64,000 nt of DNA from an uncultured Chloroflexota bacterium. GTDB lineage: Bacteria > Chloroflexota > Anaerolineae > Aggregatilineales > Phototrophicaceae. The translations under genes were made by a program, and so were the position numbers. The notes under the pieces were generated by a model, which was not told the DNA's origin, searched no databases, and was given only the letters and a program-made list of their open reading frames with translations. The DNA lies in NCBI GenBank assembly GCA_937974245.1, contig CALJKV010000023.1:1-64000 (forward strand), written 5' to 3'. Positions 26,654 through 34,849 of the stretch are shown piece after piece. The first letter of the stretch is position 1. Every line of letters begins with the position of its first letter.

Positions 26654-26847
26654 GATGCTTCCTTCTCGGTTGTACGGCTCGCTCACTGCTTTCCTCACAC
26701 AGTATAGCAAACCTGCGTAATCCGACCTATACTTACGCGCAGCGCATGTTATATGGTACTAACGTCCTACTATACGAATGCTGCCGGCAACCGTATGCTG
26801 TAAAGTGACAAAAAATGTCACATTCATCTACCTGTAAGGATTGGCCT

Positions 26848-27210
26848 ATGTATACCAATAATGAACTCTTATTCCCACACCATGTTATCCCTACACTCAA
26901 AAAACTGCGTGGCCCGGAGTGGGCAGCACTGGTAGAACGCATCACAAAACTACCCGAATGTCACGAAGAGACCCTGGCATTCATGCTCATGATGATCCGG
27001 CTCAATGGCTGTATGGCCTGCGAGACCGATAGCTACCGGGCGATGCGGGGATGCGCCGCCTGCGCCATCCAAACACTGCGCCGCTACAAGGGCGATGATT
27101 CCGAGTTACTGGAATTCTTTGACAATGCCCTGGAAGATATTCGCAAATTCGCCGACGAAGGTCTGTCTATTGGGGTAGACCGCATTGGCAGTATCATCGA
27201 AATGCACTAA
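26848..27210 (+). CDS. Small protein with paired CxxC motifs
   Basis: AGGA lies 7 nt before the ATG at 26848 (an ATG at 26815 would add 11 residues). The 120-residue helical protein contains CMAC and CAAC separated by ten residues (about 53-70), a CX2C-X10-CX2C pattern able to bind zinc or an Fe-S cluster, plus another Cys upstream (LPECHEE). No known domain is recognised. It precedes coaX by 24 bp and is probably co-transcribed with it. Confidence 0.65.
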   Translation: MYTNNELLFPHHVIPTLKKLRGPEWAALVERITKLPECHEETLAFMLMMIRLNGCMACETDSYRAMRGCAACAIQTLRRYKGDDSELLEFFDNALEDIRKFADEGLSIGVDRIGSIIEMH

Positions 27211-27234
27211 ACGCTAATCATAAGGGATTGTTTT

Positions 27235-28020
27235 ATGCTCCTGGCTTTTGACATTGGGAACACCAACATCCACATGGGTTTGTGGCAAAATAATACGTGG
27301 CGGTTATCCTGGCGGGCACGAACTGTCATTGACAAGATGCCCGATGAATACGCGGTACTGGTACGCAGTTTCCTGGATGGGGGCGAAATTGGCTTCAAGG
27401 CTATCACCGGCGTTGCCATCAGCAGCGTTGTCCCCCCATTGACAGAAGTATTTGCCGAGTTGGTGCGTCGCTACATTGGTGTTGAGCCGTTGGTCGTCAC
27501 CAGCAAAACCAATATCGGTGTGAAGATTGCTATTGACCAACCGGAACAGGCAGGTGCGGATCGCATCGTCAACGCGGCGGCAGTAGTGGCGCTGCATGGC
27601 GGCGGGCCGGCGGTCGTCGTGGACTTTGGCACCTCAACCAACCTGGATGTGGTTTCAGCGGAAAATGAGTATATCGGTGGCGCAATTGCTCCCGGTATCC
27701 GGGTCGCGCACGATTCGCTGGTCAGCCGTGCTGCCCGGCTGCACAAGGTAGACCTGGTGCCACCGCCCAACCCGATTGGCCGCAATACGATTCACGCGAT
27801 GCAGTCTGGTATATTCTGGGGATATGTCGGTTTGATTGAAGGACTGGTCAACCGTACCAAAGCAGCTCTGGGCGACCCCAATCAGGTTAAAGTAATCGCG
27901 ACAGGTGGCCTGGCGCCACTTTTTAACGCACATACCGACGTGCTGGATATGATCGCACCCGAACTCACGTTGGATGGGCTGCGTGTGATTTACGAACTCA
28001 ATTACCCAAACCGTGTTTAA
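27235..28020 (+). CDS. coaX: Type III pantothenate kinase
   Basis: The 261-residue protein is a CoaX of the ASKHA fold: LLAFDIGNTNIHMGLW (phosphate-1 motif) at the N-terminus, GADRIVNAAAV and VVDFGTSTNLDVVSAENEYIGGAIAPGI (phosphate-2 and substrate region), and VIATGGLAPLF near the end. It phosphorylates pantothenate, the first step of coenzyme A synthesis, without feedback by CoA. It ends just before the tRNA-Asn terminator hairpin. Confidence 0.96.
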   Translation: MLLAFDIGNTNIHMGLWQNNTWRLSWRARTVIDKMPDEYAVLVRSFLDGGEIGFKAITGVAISSVVPPLTEVFAELVRRYIGVEPLVVTSKTNIGVKIAIDQPEQAGADRIVNAAAVVALHGGGPAVVVDFGTSTNLDVVSAENEYIGGAIAPGIRVAHDSLVSRAARLHKVDLVPPPNPIGRNTIHAMQSGIFWGYVGLIEGLVNRTKAALGDPNQVKVIATGGLAPLFNAHTDVLDMIAPELTLDGLRVIYELNYPNRV

Positions 28021-28025
28021 ACCAA

Positions 28026-28050
28026 AAACACCTCTATAAATGAGGTGTTT
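28026..28050 (-). terminator. Terminator of tRNA-Asn, possibly bidirectional
   Basis: AAACACCTC (28026-28034) and GAGGTGTTT (28042-28050) form a perfect 9-bp stem. On the minus strand it continues as TTGGTTT, so it ends the tRNA transcript; for coaX on the plus strand the T-run is absent. Confidence 0.75.
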
Positions 28051-28058
28051 CTCACTGC

Positions 28059-28129
28059 TCCACAGCCTGGACTCGAACCAGGAACCCATCGGTTAACAGC
28101 CGATTGCTCTGCCATTGAGCTACTGTGGA
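28059..28129 (-). tRNA. tRNA-Asn (GTT)
   Basis: The 71-nt sequence folds with a 7-bp acceptor stem (TCCACAG with CTGTGGA), a 4-bp D stem, a 5-bp anticodon stem (ATCGG/CCGAT) with loop CTGTTAA and anticodon GTT, a variable loop, and a T arm (CCTGG TTCGAGT CCAGG). The CCA end is not encoded. A strong promoter starts only a few bases upstream. Confidence 0.97.
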
Positions 28130-28140
28130 AGATGGACAGC

Positions 28141-28169
28141 ATAGTAGCAAAGTGGAGACAAACTGTCAA
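28141..28169 (-). promoter_or_regulatory. Promoter of tRNA-Asn
   Basis: On the minus strand the consensus -35 TTGACA (28164-28169) is followed after 17 bp by TACTAT (28141-28146). The start site would lie about 5 nt before the mature tRNA end. Confidence 0.8.
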
Positions 28170-28266
28170 GGTAATTTTTGGTTTTGCCAGGGAAAGCATG
28201 TAACATTGTTCAGAGAAAGAAAGACACTCGCTTTCCGACTTTCAGTTACCAGAAAAGATACTTGCC

Positions 28267-29427
28267 ATGAATGCATCATTGACGATCCGCAAAGTTGAAT
28301 CCCAGGCCGATTACCGGGCATTTTTCGAGTTTCCCTGGACATTATACAAAGATGACCCATATTGGACACCGCCGCTGCTTTCAATGCGTCGTGATTTACT
28401 CGACCAAAAGAAAAGCCCATCATGGGAGTATATGGAAGGGGATTATTTTACGGCCTGGCGGGGCGGCAATCTGGTTGGCACGATTGCCGCGTTCATTAAC
28501 CATCGCCACAACGAATTCCGCAAGGAACATATTGGGTGGTTTGGCACGTTTGAAGTCTACGATGACCAGGAAGCTGCCACAGCCCTGCTGAATACAGCCT
28601 CCGACTGGGTGCAGGAGCGCGGCTATGACTCCATCCGTGGCCCGCAGAGTTTTACCACTCATGAAGAATGCGGCCTGTTGGTGGATGGCTTTGTGCGTCC
28701 GGTACTGCTAATGCCTTACAATCCGCCCTACTACCAGCAGTTAGTGGAAAAGGCTGGATTCAGCAAAGCGATGGATGTGTACAGCTTCTATGTGGATCGT
28801 GATGGCATCGTCAATGCTAAAGAGACTCAGCGCATCTCTCGGTTAACTGAACGGATTATGCAGCGCAACAAAATCACGATTCGCCCGCTGGATACCAAAC
28901 GAAAAAAAGAGGAGTTCGCCCTCTTTAAGGAGATTTACAACGCGGCCTGGGACGAGAACTGGGGATTCGTACCAATGACACCCAGAGAGCTGGATGCCCT
29001 GGTGGACAGCCTGGGGCAGTTCGTAGAACCGAAACTGGCACTTTTTGCGGAAGTAGATGGCGATCCGGCGGGGTTTATCATGGCAGTACCAGATTTCAAC
29101 CAGGTGCTGCGTAAAATCTACCCGCGCCCTGGTGTGCCAGAAGTCGTGTCTCTTGTCCAGGCGCTCTGGTACTGGAAGCTGAACCCCAGCATTAGCTGGA
29201 TTCGCATTCCATTAATGGGTGTCAAGCACGAATACCGGAATATGGGCGTGGACGCCTCCATGTATTACCACATGACTCAGTCCATCATCAAGCATACGAC
29301 TTATCAGTATTCAGATTCCGGGTGGATTTTGGAAAGCAATGACAATATGGTTAGTATCGCCAAGAATCTAGGGACGACCATCTATAAAACACACCGGTTT
29401 TATGAGAAGGGTCTAAAGGTCCAATAA
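28267..29427 (+). CDS. GNAT-like acyltransferase family protein
   Basis: The 386-residue soluble protein belongs to the YghO-type group of large GNAT-like proteins. Early signs are FFEFPWTLYKDDPYWTPPL and GRIAAFINHRHNEF-like GTIAAFINHRHNEF. The segment GWFGTFEVYDDQEAATALLNTASDWVQERGYDSIRGPQSF spans the acetyl-CoA-binding helix, and the second half repeats a GNAT-like fold with LMGVKHEYRNMGVDASMY. The true substrate of the family is unknown. It is divergent from tRNA-Asn. Confidence 0.75.
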   Translation: MNASLTIRKVESQADYRAFFEFPWTLYKDDPYWTPPLLSMRRDLLDQKKSPSWEYMEGDYFTAWRGGNLVGTIAAFINHRHNEFRKEHIGWFGTFEVYDDQEAATALLNTASDWVQERGYDSIRGPQSFTTHEECGLLVDGFVRPVLLMPYNPPYYQQLVEKAGFSKAMDVYSFYVDRDGIVNAKETQRISRLTERIMQRNKITIRPLDTKRKKEEFALFKEIYNAAWDENWGFVPMTPRELDALVDSLGQFVEPKLALFAEVDGDPAGFIMAVPDFNQVLRKIYPRPGVPEVVSLVQALWYWKLNPSISWIRIPLMGVKHEYRNMGVDASMYYHMTQSIIKHTTYQYSDSGWILESNDNMVSIAKNLGTTIYKTHRFYEKGLKVQ

Positions 29428-29513
29428 CGGCAATTAGTGCTAATGTCAGGGTACAAGCCCTCAGACAATCCTGATACACTGATTTGCAGTATTAGCACGT
29501 ATAGGCGCTCATC

Positions 29514-29879
29514 ATGGCTAAGATACTTGTAGTTGACGATGAACAACTTACTGTAGACATGCTCACCACGTTCCTGGAATTGATCGGCCATGAAACCATC
29601 AGTGCGCTTTCTGGTCGGCAGACATGGGACAGACTGGCGTATGAAGCGCCGGACGCTGTTCTGCTGGATATTATGCTGCCAGATTCTAATGGCATTGACA
29701 TCTGCCGCCAGCTCCGCAGCAGTCATGAAAACGGTCACCTGGCGATTATCATGATTTCGGCGGCTTCCCCCCCTCTGCAACAAGAGGCTGCCGCCGCCGG
29801 GGCAAATGATTACCTGGTCAAGCCGATTAATCTGGAGAAACTCAAGAAGGTACTGGCGCAGATCGGGGTCATTGGCTGA
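29514..29879 (+). CDS. Single-domain response regulator
   Basis: The 121-residue protein is only a receiver domain with a complete active site: acidic pair in VVDDE, phospho-acceptor Asp52 in VLLDIMLPD, Ser/Ala in ISAAS and Lys103 in YLVKPIN. There is no output domain, so it must act through protein contacts or as a phosphorelay member. No kinase gene is next to it. The upstream region has ATTAG-type palindromes (29433-29444 and 29491-29498). Confidence 0.92.
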   Translation: MAKILVVDDEQLTVDMLTTFLELIGHETISALSGRQTWDRLAYEAPDAVLLDIMLPDSNGIDICRQLRSSHENGHLAIIMISAASPPLQQEAAAAGANDYLVKPINLEKLKKVLAQIGVIG

Positions 29880-29907
29880 AACGCATTGCAAAGAGGACAG
29901 TGCGTTT
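29879..29907. terminator. Weak hairpin between convergent genes
   Basis: AAACGCA and TGCGTTT (29879-29885 and 29901-29907) form a 7-bp stem with a 15-base loop immediately after the receiver-gene stop. It has no strong U-run. Confidence 0.35.
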
Positions 29908-29954
29908 GAGATTCGTTAGTCACATGCTTGGGTGATGTGCCTGGATGACGTGTC

Positions 29955-30965
29955 TCAATTCCCCCTGTTTCGCATAATCAAATCCCGATTAAGAATTGGT
30001 GGTAGGTCGAAATAGGGAAACAGTGTCACTTCATTGAAGGATATTACATCGGCAATAAAACCACCTTGTGCCACAATCACCTGTATTCCATAAGCACTGT
30101 AAACGCCCGCGACCTCCGTCTGACGATACAGACCAAATGCGGGTTGACGGTTGGCGCGTACTGGAAATAACAGCCAGCGACCCTGTGACTTCCCACTAAA
30201 AACAGTCCTTGATACCAGCTCACCAATAGTAGTTCTGCCCTGGTACCAGGCAGGAATGGGTGGCATGCTGAAGGTGGCGTCCTCTGTCAGCAGTTGAACG
30301 AGTGCGTTGGCATCTGCCGTTTCCCAGGCATGTATGTAATTATCGAGTAAGGACTGCGTGTTGTCGTCCAGGCTATGGGCATGGGCCGGGGTATTCTGTT
30401 CAGCCATCGTGGCACGTGCCCGGTGCAGGGCGCTTTTCACAGCAGATACACTGGTATCCATTAATGCAGCTACTTCCTTTGCCGGCCAATCCAGAACATC
30501 TCGCAAAATCAACACGGCCCGCTGGCGTGGTGGCAATACGTGCAAGGCGGCAATAAACGCTAATCGGATGCTTTCCTGTTCGATGAGATACTTTTCTGGG
30601 TTATGTTCATCAATGATGAGCAGGTCATCAGGGAATGGTTCGAGCCATATTCGTTCCATCACGGGCGCTGGGATTGGTTCTTCCGTACCGGAAGCAGCCG
30701 CCCGCGTGCGCGGCAGATAGCGGCGTGTGGATTTTTTTAGATCATCCAGGCAGACATTTGTGGCGATCTTGTAAAGCCAGGCCCGCAATGAACCTTTTCC
30801 GCTAAAGGTTTCACGTGCCCGCCATGCCCGTAGAAACGCCTCCTGCACCATATCTTCCGCATCGCAGATCGAGCCTAATAGCCGGTAGCAGTGTACCAAC
30901 AGTTCTGGCTGATACTGTTCTACTAAAACACCAAATTCCTGTTGTTCAAGTTCGCTTAGATTCAT
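29955..30965 (-). CDS. ECF sigma factor with SnoaL-like C-terminal domain
   Basis: Residues about 10-80 form sigma region 2 (VHCYRLLGSICDAEDMVQEAFLRAWRARETF), and about 130-190 region 4 (LHVLPPRQRAVLILRDVLDWPAKEVAALMDTSVSAVKSALHRARA). After about residue 215 comes a SnoaL/NTF2-like domain (LDNYIHAWETADANALVQLLTEDATFSMPPIP). This is the SigG/SigJ-like class (336 residues) in which the C-terminal domain tunes activity without a separate anti-sigma factor. It is divergent from the SRPBCC gene, a common partner for this class, so it may control that pair and itself. Confidence 0.9.
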   Translation of the reverse strand: MNLSELEQQEFGVLVEQYQPELLVHCYRLLGSICDAEDMVQEAFLRAWRARETFSGKGSLRAWLYKIATNVCLDDLKKSTRRYLPRTRAAASGTEEPIPAPVMERIWLEPFPDDLLIIDEHNPEKYLIEQESIRLAFIAALHVLPPRQRAVLILRDVLDWPAKEVAALMDTSVSAVKSALHRARATMAEQNTPAHAHSLDDNTQSLLDNYIHAWETADANALVQLLTEDATFSMPPIPAWYQGRTTIGELVSRTVFSGKSQGRWLLFPVRANRQPAFGLYRQTEVAGVYSAYGIQVIVAQGGFIADVISFNEVTLFPYFDLPPILNRDLIMRNRGN

Positions 30966-31087
30966 ATACAGTGAATTCCGCCAACGTAAATTGCCATCAT
31001 CAGTATAGCATCTGGGGAATCAAAATCGCATCCTTTAGCCTCCATTTGTCGTCATAAAGGTAGTGTTCAGCAAAAAGGAGGCTAATC

Positions 31088-31564
31088 TTGGTAGAGACTA
31101 ACGGAAAAGCAACCAGCACCAGAAGCGTTTTCTCCAGGGAAGTGGCAGTATCCATCCATATTCAGGCCGAACCGGAGTATCTATGGGCATTGTTGACCAA
31201 TGCGAATAATTTTCCCCGTTGGAATTCAACGATACTTCGTATAGATGGAACGATTGCTATGGGCGAAAAGATCAGATTGATTGCATCAATCGCGCCACAA
31301 CGCACCTTCAAATTGAAGATAGTTGGATTCGCGCCGAATCAGAAGATGGTGTGGCAGGATGGCGCTGCACCCATGTTTAAGGGCATTAGGCGGTTCACGC
31401 GCACACCGCAAGCCGATAAAAGCACAGATTTCACGATGGTTGAAACGTTTTCCGGCCTTATGATGCCGCTGGTTGCTGGCTCACTACCGGACTTTCGACC
31501 TGTATTTGAGCAGTATGCAGCGGACTTGAAGCGGGAAGCCGAACGCAATAATCGAAGTGTGTGA
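31088..31564 (+). CDS. SRPBCC family protein
   Basis: A strong AGGAGG ribosome-binding site 7 nt upstream points to a TTG start at 31088 (158 residues). The fold is the START/Bet v1-like SRPBCC type: VAVSIHIQAEPEYLWALLTNANNFPRWNSTILRID at the start, then RTFKLKIVGFAPNQKMVWQDG, and a long C-terminal helix FRPVFEQYAADLKREAERN. Such proteins bind hydrophobic small molecules in a cavity. It is divergent from the ECF sigma factor gene and 42 bp upstream of the next gene. Confidence 0.85.
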   Translation: MVETNGKATSTRSVFSREVAVSIHIQAEPEYLWALLTNANNFPRWNSTILRIDGTIAMGEKIRLIASIAPQRTFKLKIVGFAPNQKMVWQDGAAPMFKGIRRFTRTPQADKSTDFTMVETFSGLMMPLVAGSLPDFRPVFEQYAADLKREAERNNRSV

Positions 31565-31606
31565 TAATCAATGACAATGGTATGAGATTCAGCAGAGAGG
31601 GCTAAC

Positions 31607-32020
31607 ATGAGTAACGTGACAGGTACAGGGACAAAGAGTGATCCTTGGACATTACAGACACCACCCGGAACCTCAACTTATACGCTATACCGCGATGAAT
31701 CCGCAAGTCCGCCCGTGCTTGTCTGCACAGTGGGAAAAACCGTTTTACACTATGACCTGCGTTGTATTGATGATCTGCACGCGATGTTGAAATCTCATGG
31801 GGATTGGATGGAGCTTGGCAGCGCTGATGAGCAAAAAGAGGCAAAGGAAGGCACGGTTGAAGCCTGGGCACGCTCCGCAGGTAATCCAATCGGTGGTTGG
31901 TATGGTCTGAAAAAGGGTTTGCGGGGGCGTTTTGCAATGTATATCCCGCCCCTTATGGAGGTGCTGGGGTTAGCAGAAGTAGAACACAAACCAAAAGGCA
32001 ATCGTATGCGGGCGCTCTAG
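31607..32020 (+). CDS. Conserved hypothetical protein of the DUF6855 type
   Basis: The 137-residue soluble protein begins GTGTKSDPWTLQTPPGTSTYTLYRDE and has LHYDLRCIDDLHAMLKSHGDWMELGSADEQKEAKEGTVEAWARS in the middle and a GGWYGLKKGLRGRFAMYIPPLME block; this combination is familiar as a conserved uncharacterised family often beside SRPBCC or sigma-factor genes. No catalytic motif is seen. It follows the SRPBCC gene and probably shares its transcript. Confidence 0.7.
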   Translation: MSNVTGTGTKSDPWTLQTPPGTSTYTLYRDESASPPVLVCTVGKTVLHYDLRCIDDLHAMLKSHGDWMELGSADEQKEAKEGTVEAWARSAGNPIGGWYGLKKGLRGRFAMYIPPLMEVLGLAEVEHKPKGNRMRAL

Positions 32021-32094
32021 ACCATCCGCAAAACAAGATTGACGATTTGAAGTCGGAAAGCGCCAATATGCGCCCCTGCTGAAACCGAAAACCA

Positions 32095-32127
32095 GGGATG
32101 TGTGTCCCTGCAAAAGACACGCATCCC
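32095..32127. terminator. Hairpin between convergent genes
   Basis: A 12-bp stem with one G-T pair (32095-32106 with 32116-32127, 9-base loop) stands between the plus-strand gene ending at 32020 and the minus-strand GH4 gene ending at 32140. No long U-run is present on either side. Confidence 0.5.
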
Positions 32128-32139
32128 GTTCATGCGCAA

Positions 32140-33531
32140 TCAGCGGTATGCTGGCAGCATATCGCCATGAGCTTCAATGAGGTCATCCACCATTGACCAG
32201 ATTTGGTCGAGTGAAAGCTGTGCAGCTGTGTGTGGATCAAGCATAGCGGCGTGATAAATGTGTTCACGTTTGCCCGTCAGCGCCGCTTCAACCGTCAATG
32301 CCTGCACGTTAATATTGGTCTGCATAAGCGCGGCCAGGTGCGGCGGGATGTCACCAATCACGGTTGGTTGAATGCCATTGGCATCCACCAGACAGGGCAC
32401 TTCCACACTGCATCCTTCCGGCAGATTTCTGATAATTCCGATGTTGGACACATTACCATAAATCATGCGCTGGTTGCCGGTTTCCATGCTGTGGATAATC
32501 AGCGAGCCGTACTCCACACTGCGTTCATACTTCTCATAATTCAGTACCCCTTGTACCATACCTTCGGCCATACGCGGCATCAACCGAATACCGGCAATCG
32601 CCTCGCGAATCTGCTTTTCCGACATGGCATAACCCTTCTCACGAGCATCCTGCACCATGTCCCAGCCTATAATCTGTGCCTGACAGCGAGCGAGGTATTC
32701 ATCCAGCGGAATATTATAATTCTCAATCAGCTCCGGTTGGTCGGGTTTGATAAACCAGGGAACATATTCGCTAAAATGCTCACTGCTCTCAGTGACGAAA
32801 TAGCCGAGGCGCTGGAACATATCGTAGCGCACACGGTTCCAATCCGGCACGCGGCCTTCGTCAATAACCTGGCGAATGCGTGGATACAGGTCTTCCCCAG
32901 TACAACGATCCTCAAATTTGAGATAGAAAGCCATGTGGTTGATACCAGCAACCAGGTAATTGATGTTTTCGTAAGGGATGCCAATATCCTGGGCCAGTTC
33001 GTGAGCAGTGTGCGGGACACTGTGGCATAACCCCACAGTTTTGATGCCCGACCCACGACTCAGCGCCCACTGGTTCATCGCCATCGGGTTCACATAGTTG
33101 ATAAAGAGCGCATTTGGACACAGTTCTTCCATATCGCGCACAATATCGAGCAAGACAGGAATAGTGCGCAGTCCGCGCATGATACCCCCGATACCCAGCG
33201 TATCGGCAATCGTCTGGCGCAGCCCGTACTTGCGGGGTATCTCGAAGTCAATCATGGTGGCAGGCTTATAGCCACCAACCTGAATCATGCAGATGACATA
33301 ATCCGCGCCGGTTAATGCTTTGCGCCGATCTGTTGTCACTTCAACAGCGGCAGCCGTGCCGAGTGCCCGGTTGATATGATGTGCGACCTGCTCAGAGGTA
33401 GCCAGGCGCTTCTCATCAATATCCATCAGGACAATCGTGCTATTCGCGAGTTCGGGGTAACTCAGAATGTCCCCCATTAAGTTTTTGGCAAAAACAGTAC
33501 TGCCTGCCCCGATAAAGACGATCCTCGCCAT
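32140..33531 (-). CDS. GH4 family glycosidase, alpha-galactosidase-like
   Basis: Family 4 glycosidases use NAD and a divalent metal and work by oxidation-elimination. The 463-residue protein shows the Rossmann start IVFIGAGSTVFAKNLM, the GADYVICMIQVGGY segment, the metal-ligand Cys-His pair in LCHSVPHTA, the catalytic INHMAF region and NYVNPMAMNQWAL. CHSV and the overall pattern point to MelA/alpha-galactosidase-like members rather than 6-phospho-glucosidases, but substrate is not certain. It is upstream of no transporter and stands alone. Confidence 0.9.
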   Translation of the reverse strand: MARIVFIGAGSTVFAKNLMGDILSYPELANSTIVLMDIDEKRLATSEQVAHHINRALGTAAAVEVTTDRRKALTGADYVICMIQVGGYKPATMIDFEIPRKYGLRQTIADTLGIGGIMRGLRTIPVLLDIVRDMEELCPNALFINYVNPMAMNQWALSRGSGIKTVGLCHSVPHTAHELAQDIGIPYENINYLVAGINHMAFYLKFEDRCTGEDLYPRIRQVIDEGRVPDWNRVRYDMFQRLGYFVTESSEHFSEYVPWFIKPDQPELIENYNIPLDEYLARCQAQIIGWDMVQDAREKGYAMSEKQIREAIAGIRLMPRMAEGMVQGVLNYEKYERSVEYGSLIIHSMETGNQRMIYGNVSNIGIIRNLPEGCSVEVPCLVDANGIQPTVIGDIPPHLAALMQTNINVQALTVEAALTGKREHIYHAAMLDPHTAAQLSLDQIWSMVDDLIEAHGDMLPAYR

Positions 33532-33650
33532 TCTCCTAAACCTTTCGTGAAATCAGGTGATACACTCAGTTATGCTTGCTTCACTTGAAAGTCCATAATC
33601 CCATCAGGATTAGTCACTTGTGATGTTGTGGCACATGATCCCAGCACCCG

Positions 33651-34706
33651 TCAGTCCAACAACCAGCGGGCAATGAGGTGCGCGGTGCGTTCGATGCTTT
33701 CCCGGTGAGTACGCTCGTAGGCGTGCGAGGCATCCACCCCTGGTCCAATCAGGCCGACCCGTGCTTCTCCCCCTGCGCGCCAGTAAGCGGAGCCGTCCGA
33801 ACCGTAATATGGGTAAATGTCTACCCTATAGGGAATGTTGTGGGCATCCGCCAGGCGGCGCAACTTGTGCATCATCAGCGGATGGTAGGGGCCGCTGCTG
33901 TCTTTGGCGCAGATGCTCACCGAGAACTCGTCACCAGTCTGGCCGTCCCCCAATGCGCCCATATCAATCGCCACCAGTTCCGCCAGTCCAGGCGGGAAGC
34001 CATTCGCTCCACCATGCCCGACCTCCTCATAATTAGCGATCAGGATTGTTGTATCCTGTCCTGGACGAAGGCCAGCGGCTTTCAAGGCGATCAACGCGGC
34101 ATAGATGGCCGCAACCCCGGCCTTATCGTCCAGGTGGCGTGATCGTATGAAACCCGCCTCACCTATTTCTACACGGGGATCGAGAAATATGAAGTCGCCG
34201 ACCCCGATCCCCAGGCCGCGAGTTTCGTCAGCGCTGGTCGTGCGGGCATCCAACCGGATTTCCAGCGTCTCCGCACTGCGGGTCACTTTCGGAATATCGC
34301 GGTTTACATGAAAACTGGCATTCACTGGAACAACCGTGCCACGGTAGCGACGGCCATCAACCGTTTGGACAGTAACGCCTTCAAATTCGATGGCATTCCA
34401 ATCATAACCGCCGAGCATGGTCGTCTTCAGACGTCCGCTGCTCTTGATCTCTTTCACCATCAACCCCAGGGTATCCACATGTGCCGTCATGCCACGTGGC
34501 GCACTGGCAGATTCACCGCGCCATGTTCCCACCAATGCACCTTTGGGGGTCACAAGCAGCGAAAGATCAGGGACATTCAGGGCAGCAAAAGCCTTTTCGG
34601 TGTAGGCAATGGCCTCCTCATAGTACCCGGTAGGGCTGGGTGTATTCAGCAAGCCAACCAGGAAATCAACGGTTGTATCCAGGTTGAAACTCAGTTCTGG
34701 GGTCAC
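33651..34706 (-). CDS. M42 family metallo-aminopeptidase
   Basis: AAGGAG 9 nt before a GTG at 34706 gives 351 residues; an ATG further up at 34757 lacks a site. Metal ligands of the M42 (glutamyl aminopeptidase/deblocking, CelM-like) family are in order: TAHVDTLG, RHLDDKAGVAAIYAAL, NYEEVGHGG and the later VAIDMGALGDGQ. The interposed PDZ-like dimerisation domain carries DWNAIEFEGVTVQTVDGR. It would remove N-terminal residues from peptides in a cytoplasmic dodecamer. It is divergent from the GNAT gene. Confidence 0.93.
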   Translation of the reverse strand: MTPELSFNLDTTVDFLVGLLNTPSPTGYYEEAIAYTEKAFAALNVPDLSLLVTPKGALVGTWRGESASAPRGMTAHVDTLGLMVKEIKSSGRLKTTMLGGYDWNAIEFEGVTVQTVDGRRYRGTVVPVNASFHVNRDIPKVTRSAETLEIRLDARTTSADETRGLGIGVGDFIFLDPRVEIGEAGFIRSRHLDDKAGVAAIYAALIALKAAGLRPGQDTTILIANYEEVGHGGANGFPPGLAELVAIDMGALGDGQTGDEFSVSICAKDSSGPYHPLMMHKLRRLADAHNIPYRVDIYPYYGSDGSAYWRAGGEARVGLIGPGVDASHAYERTHRESIERTAHLIARWLLD

Positions 34707-34782
34707 GATGCGAAACTCCTTAAAATCGGCATACAAATGGATGTGGCTGGGCTGCACGACACCTCATTACGAGCGAAAATCG

Positions 34783-34812
34783 TTACACAAGGGAAATCCC
34801 TGATGGTACAAT
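34783..34812 (+). promoter_or_regulatory. Promoter of the GNAT gene
   Basis: TTACAC (34783-34788), 18 bp, TACAAT (34807-34812), about 38 bp before the ATG at 34850. Confidence 0.6.
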
Positions 34813-34849
34813 ACATAGATAACTCATACAGAGGAAAGTATAGCGCGAG

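Noticed and set aside
32230..33030. Long plus-strand frame opposite the GH4 gene
   Set aside because: Antisense to a gene with clear family motifs; no support of its own.
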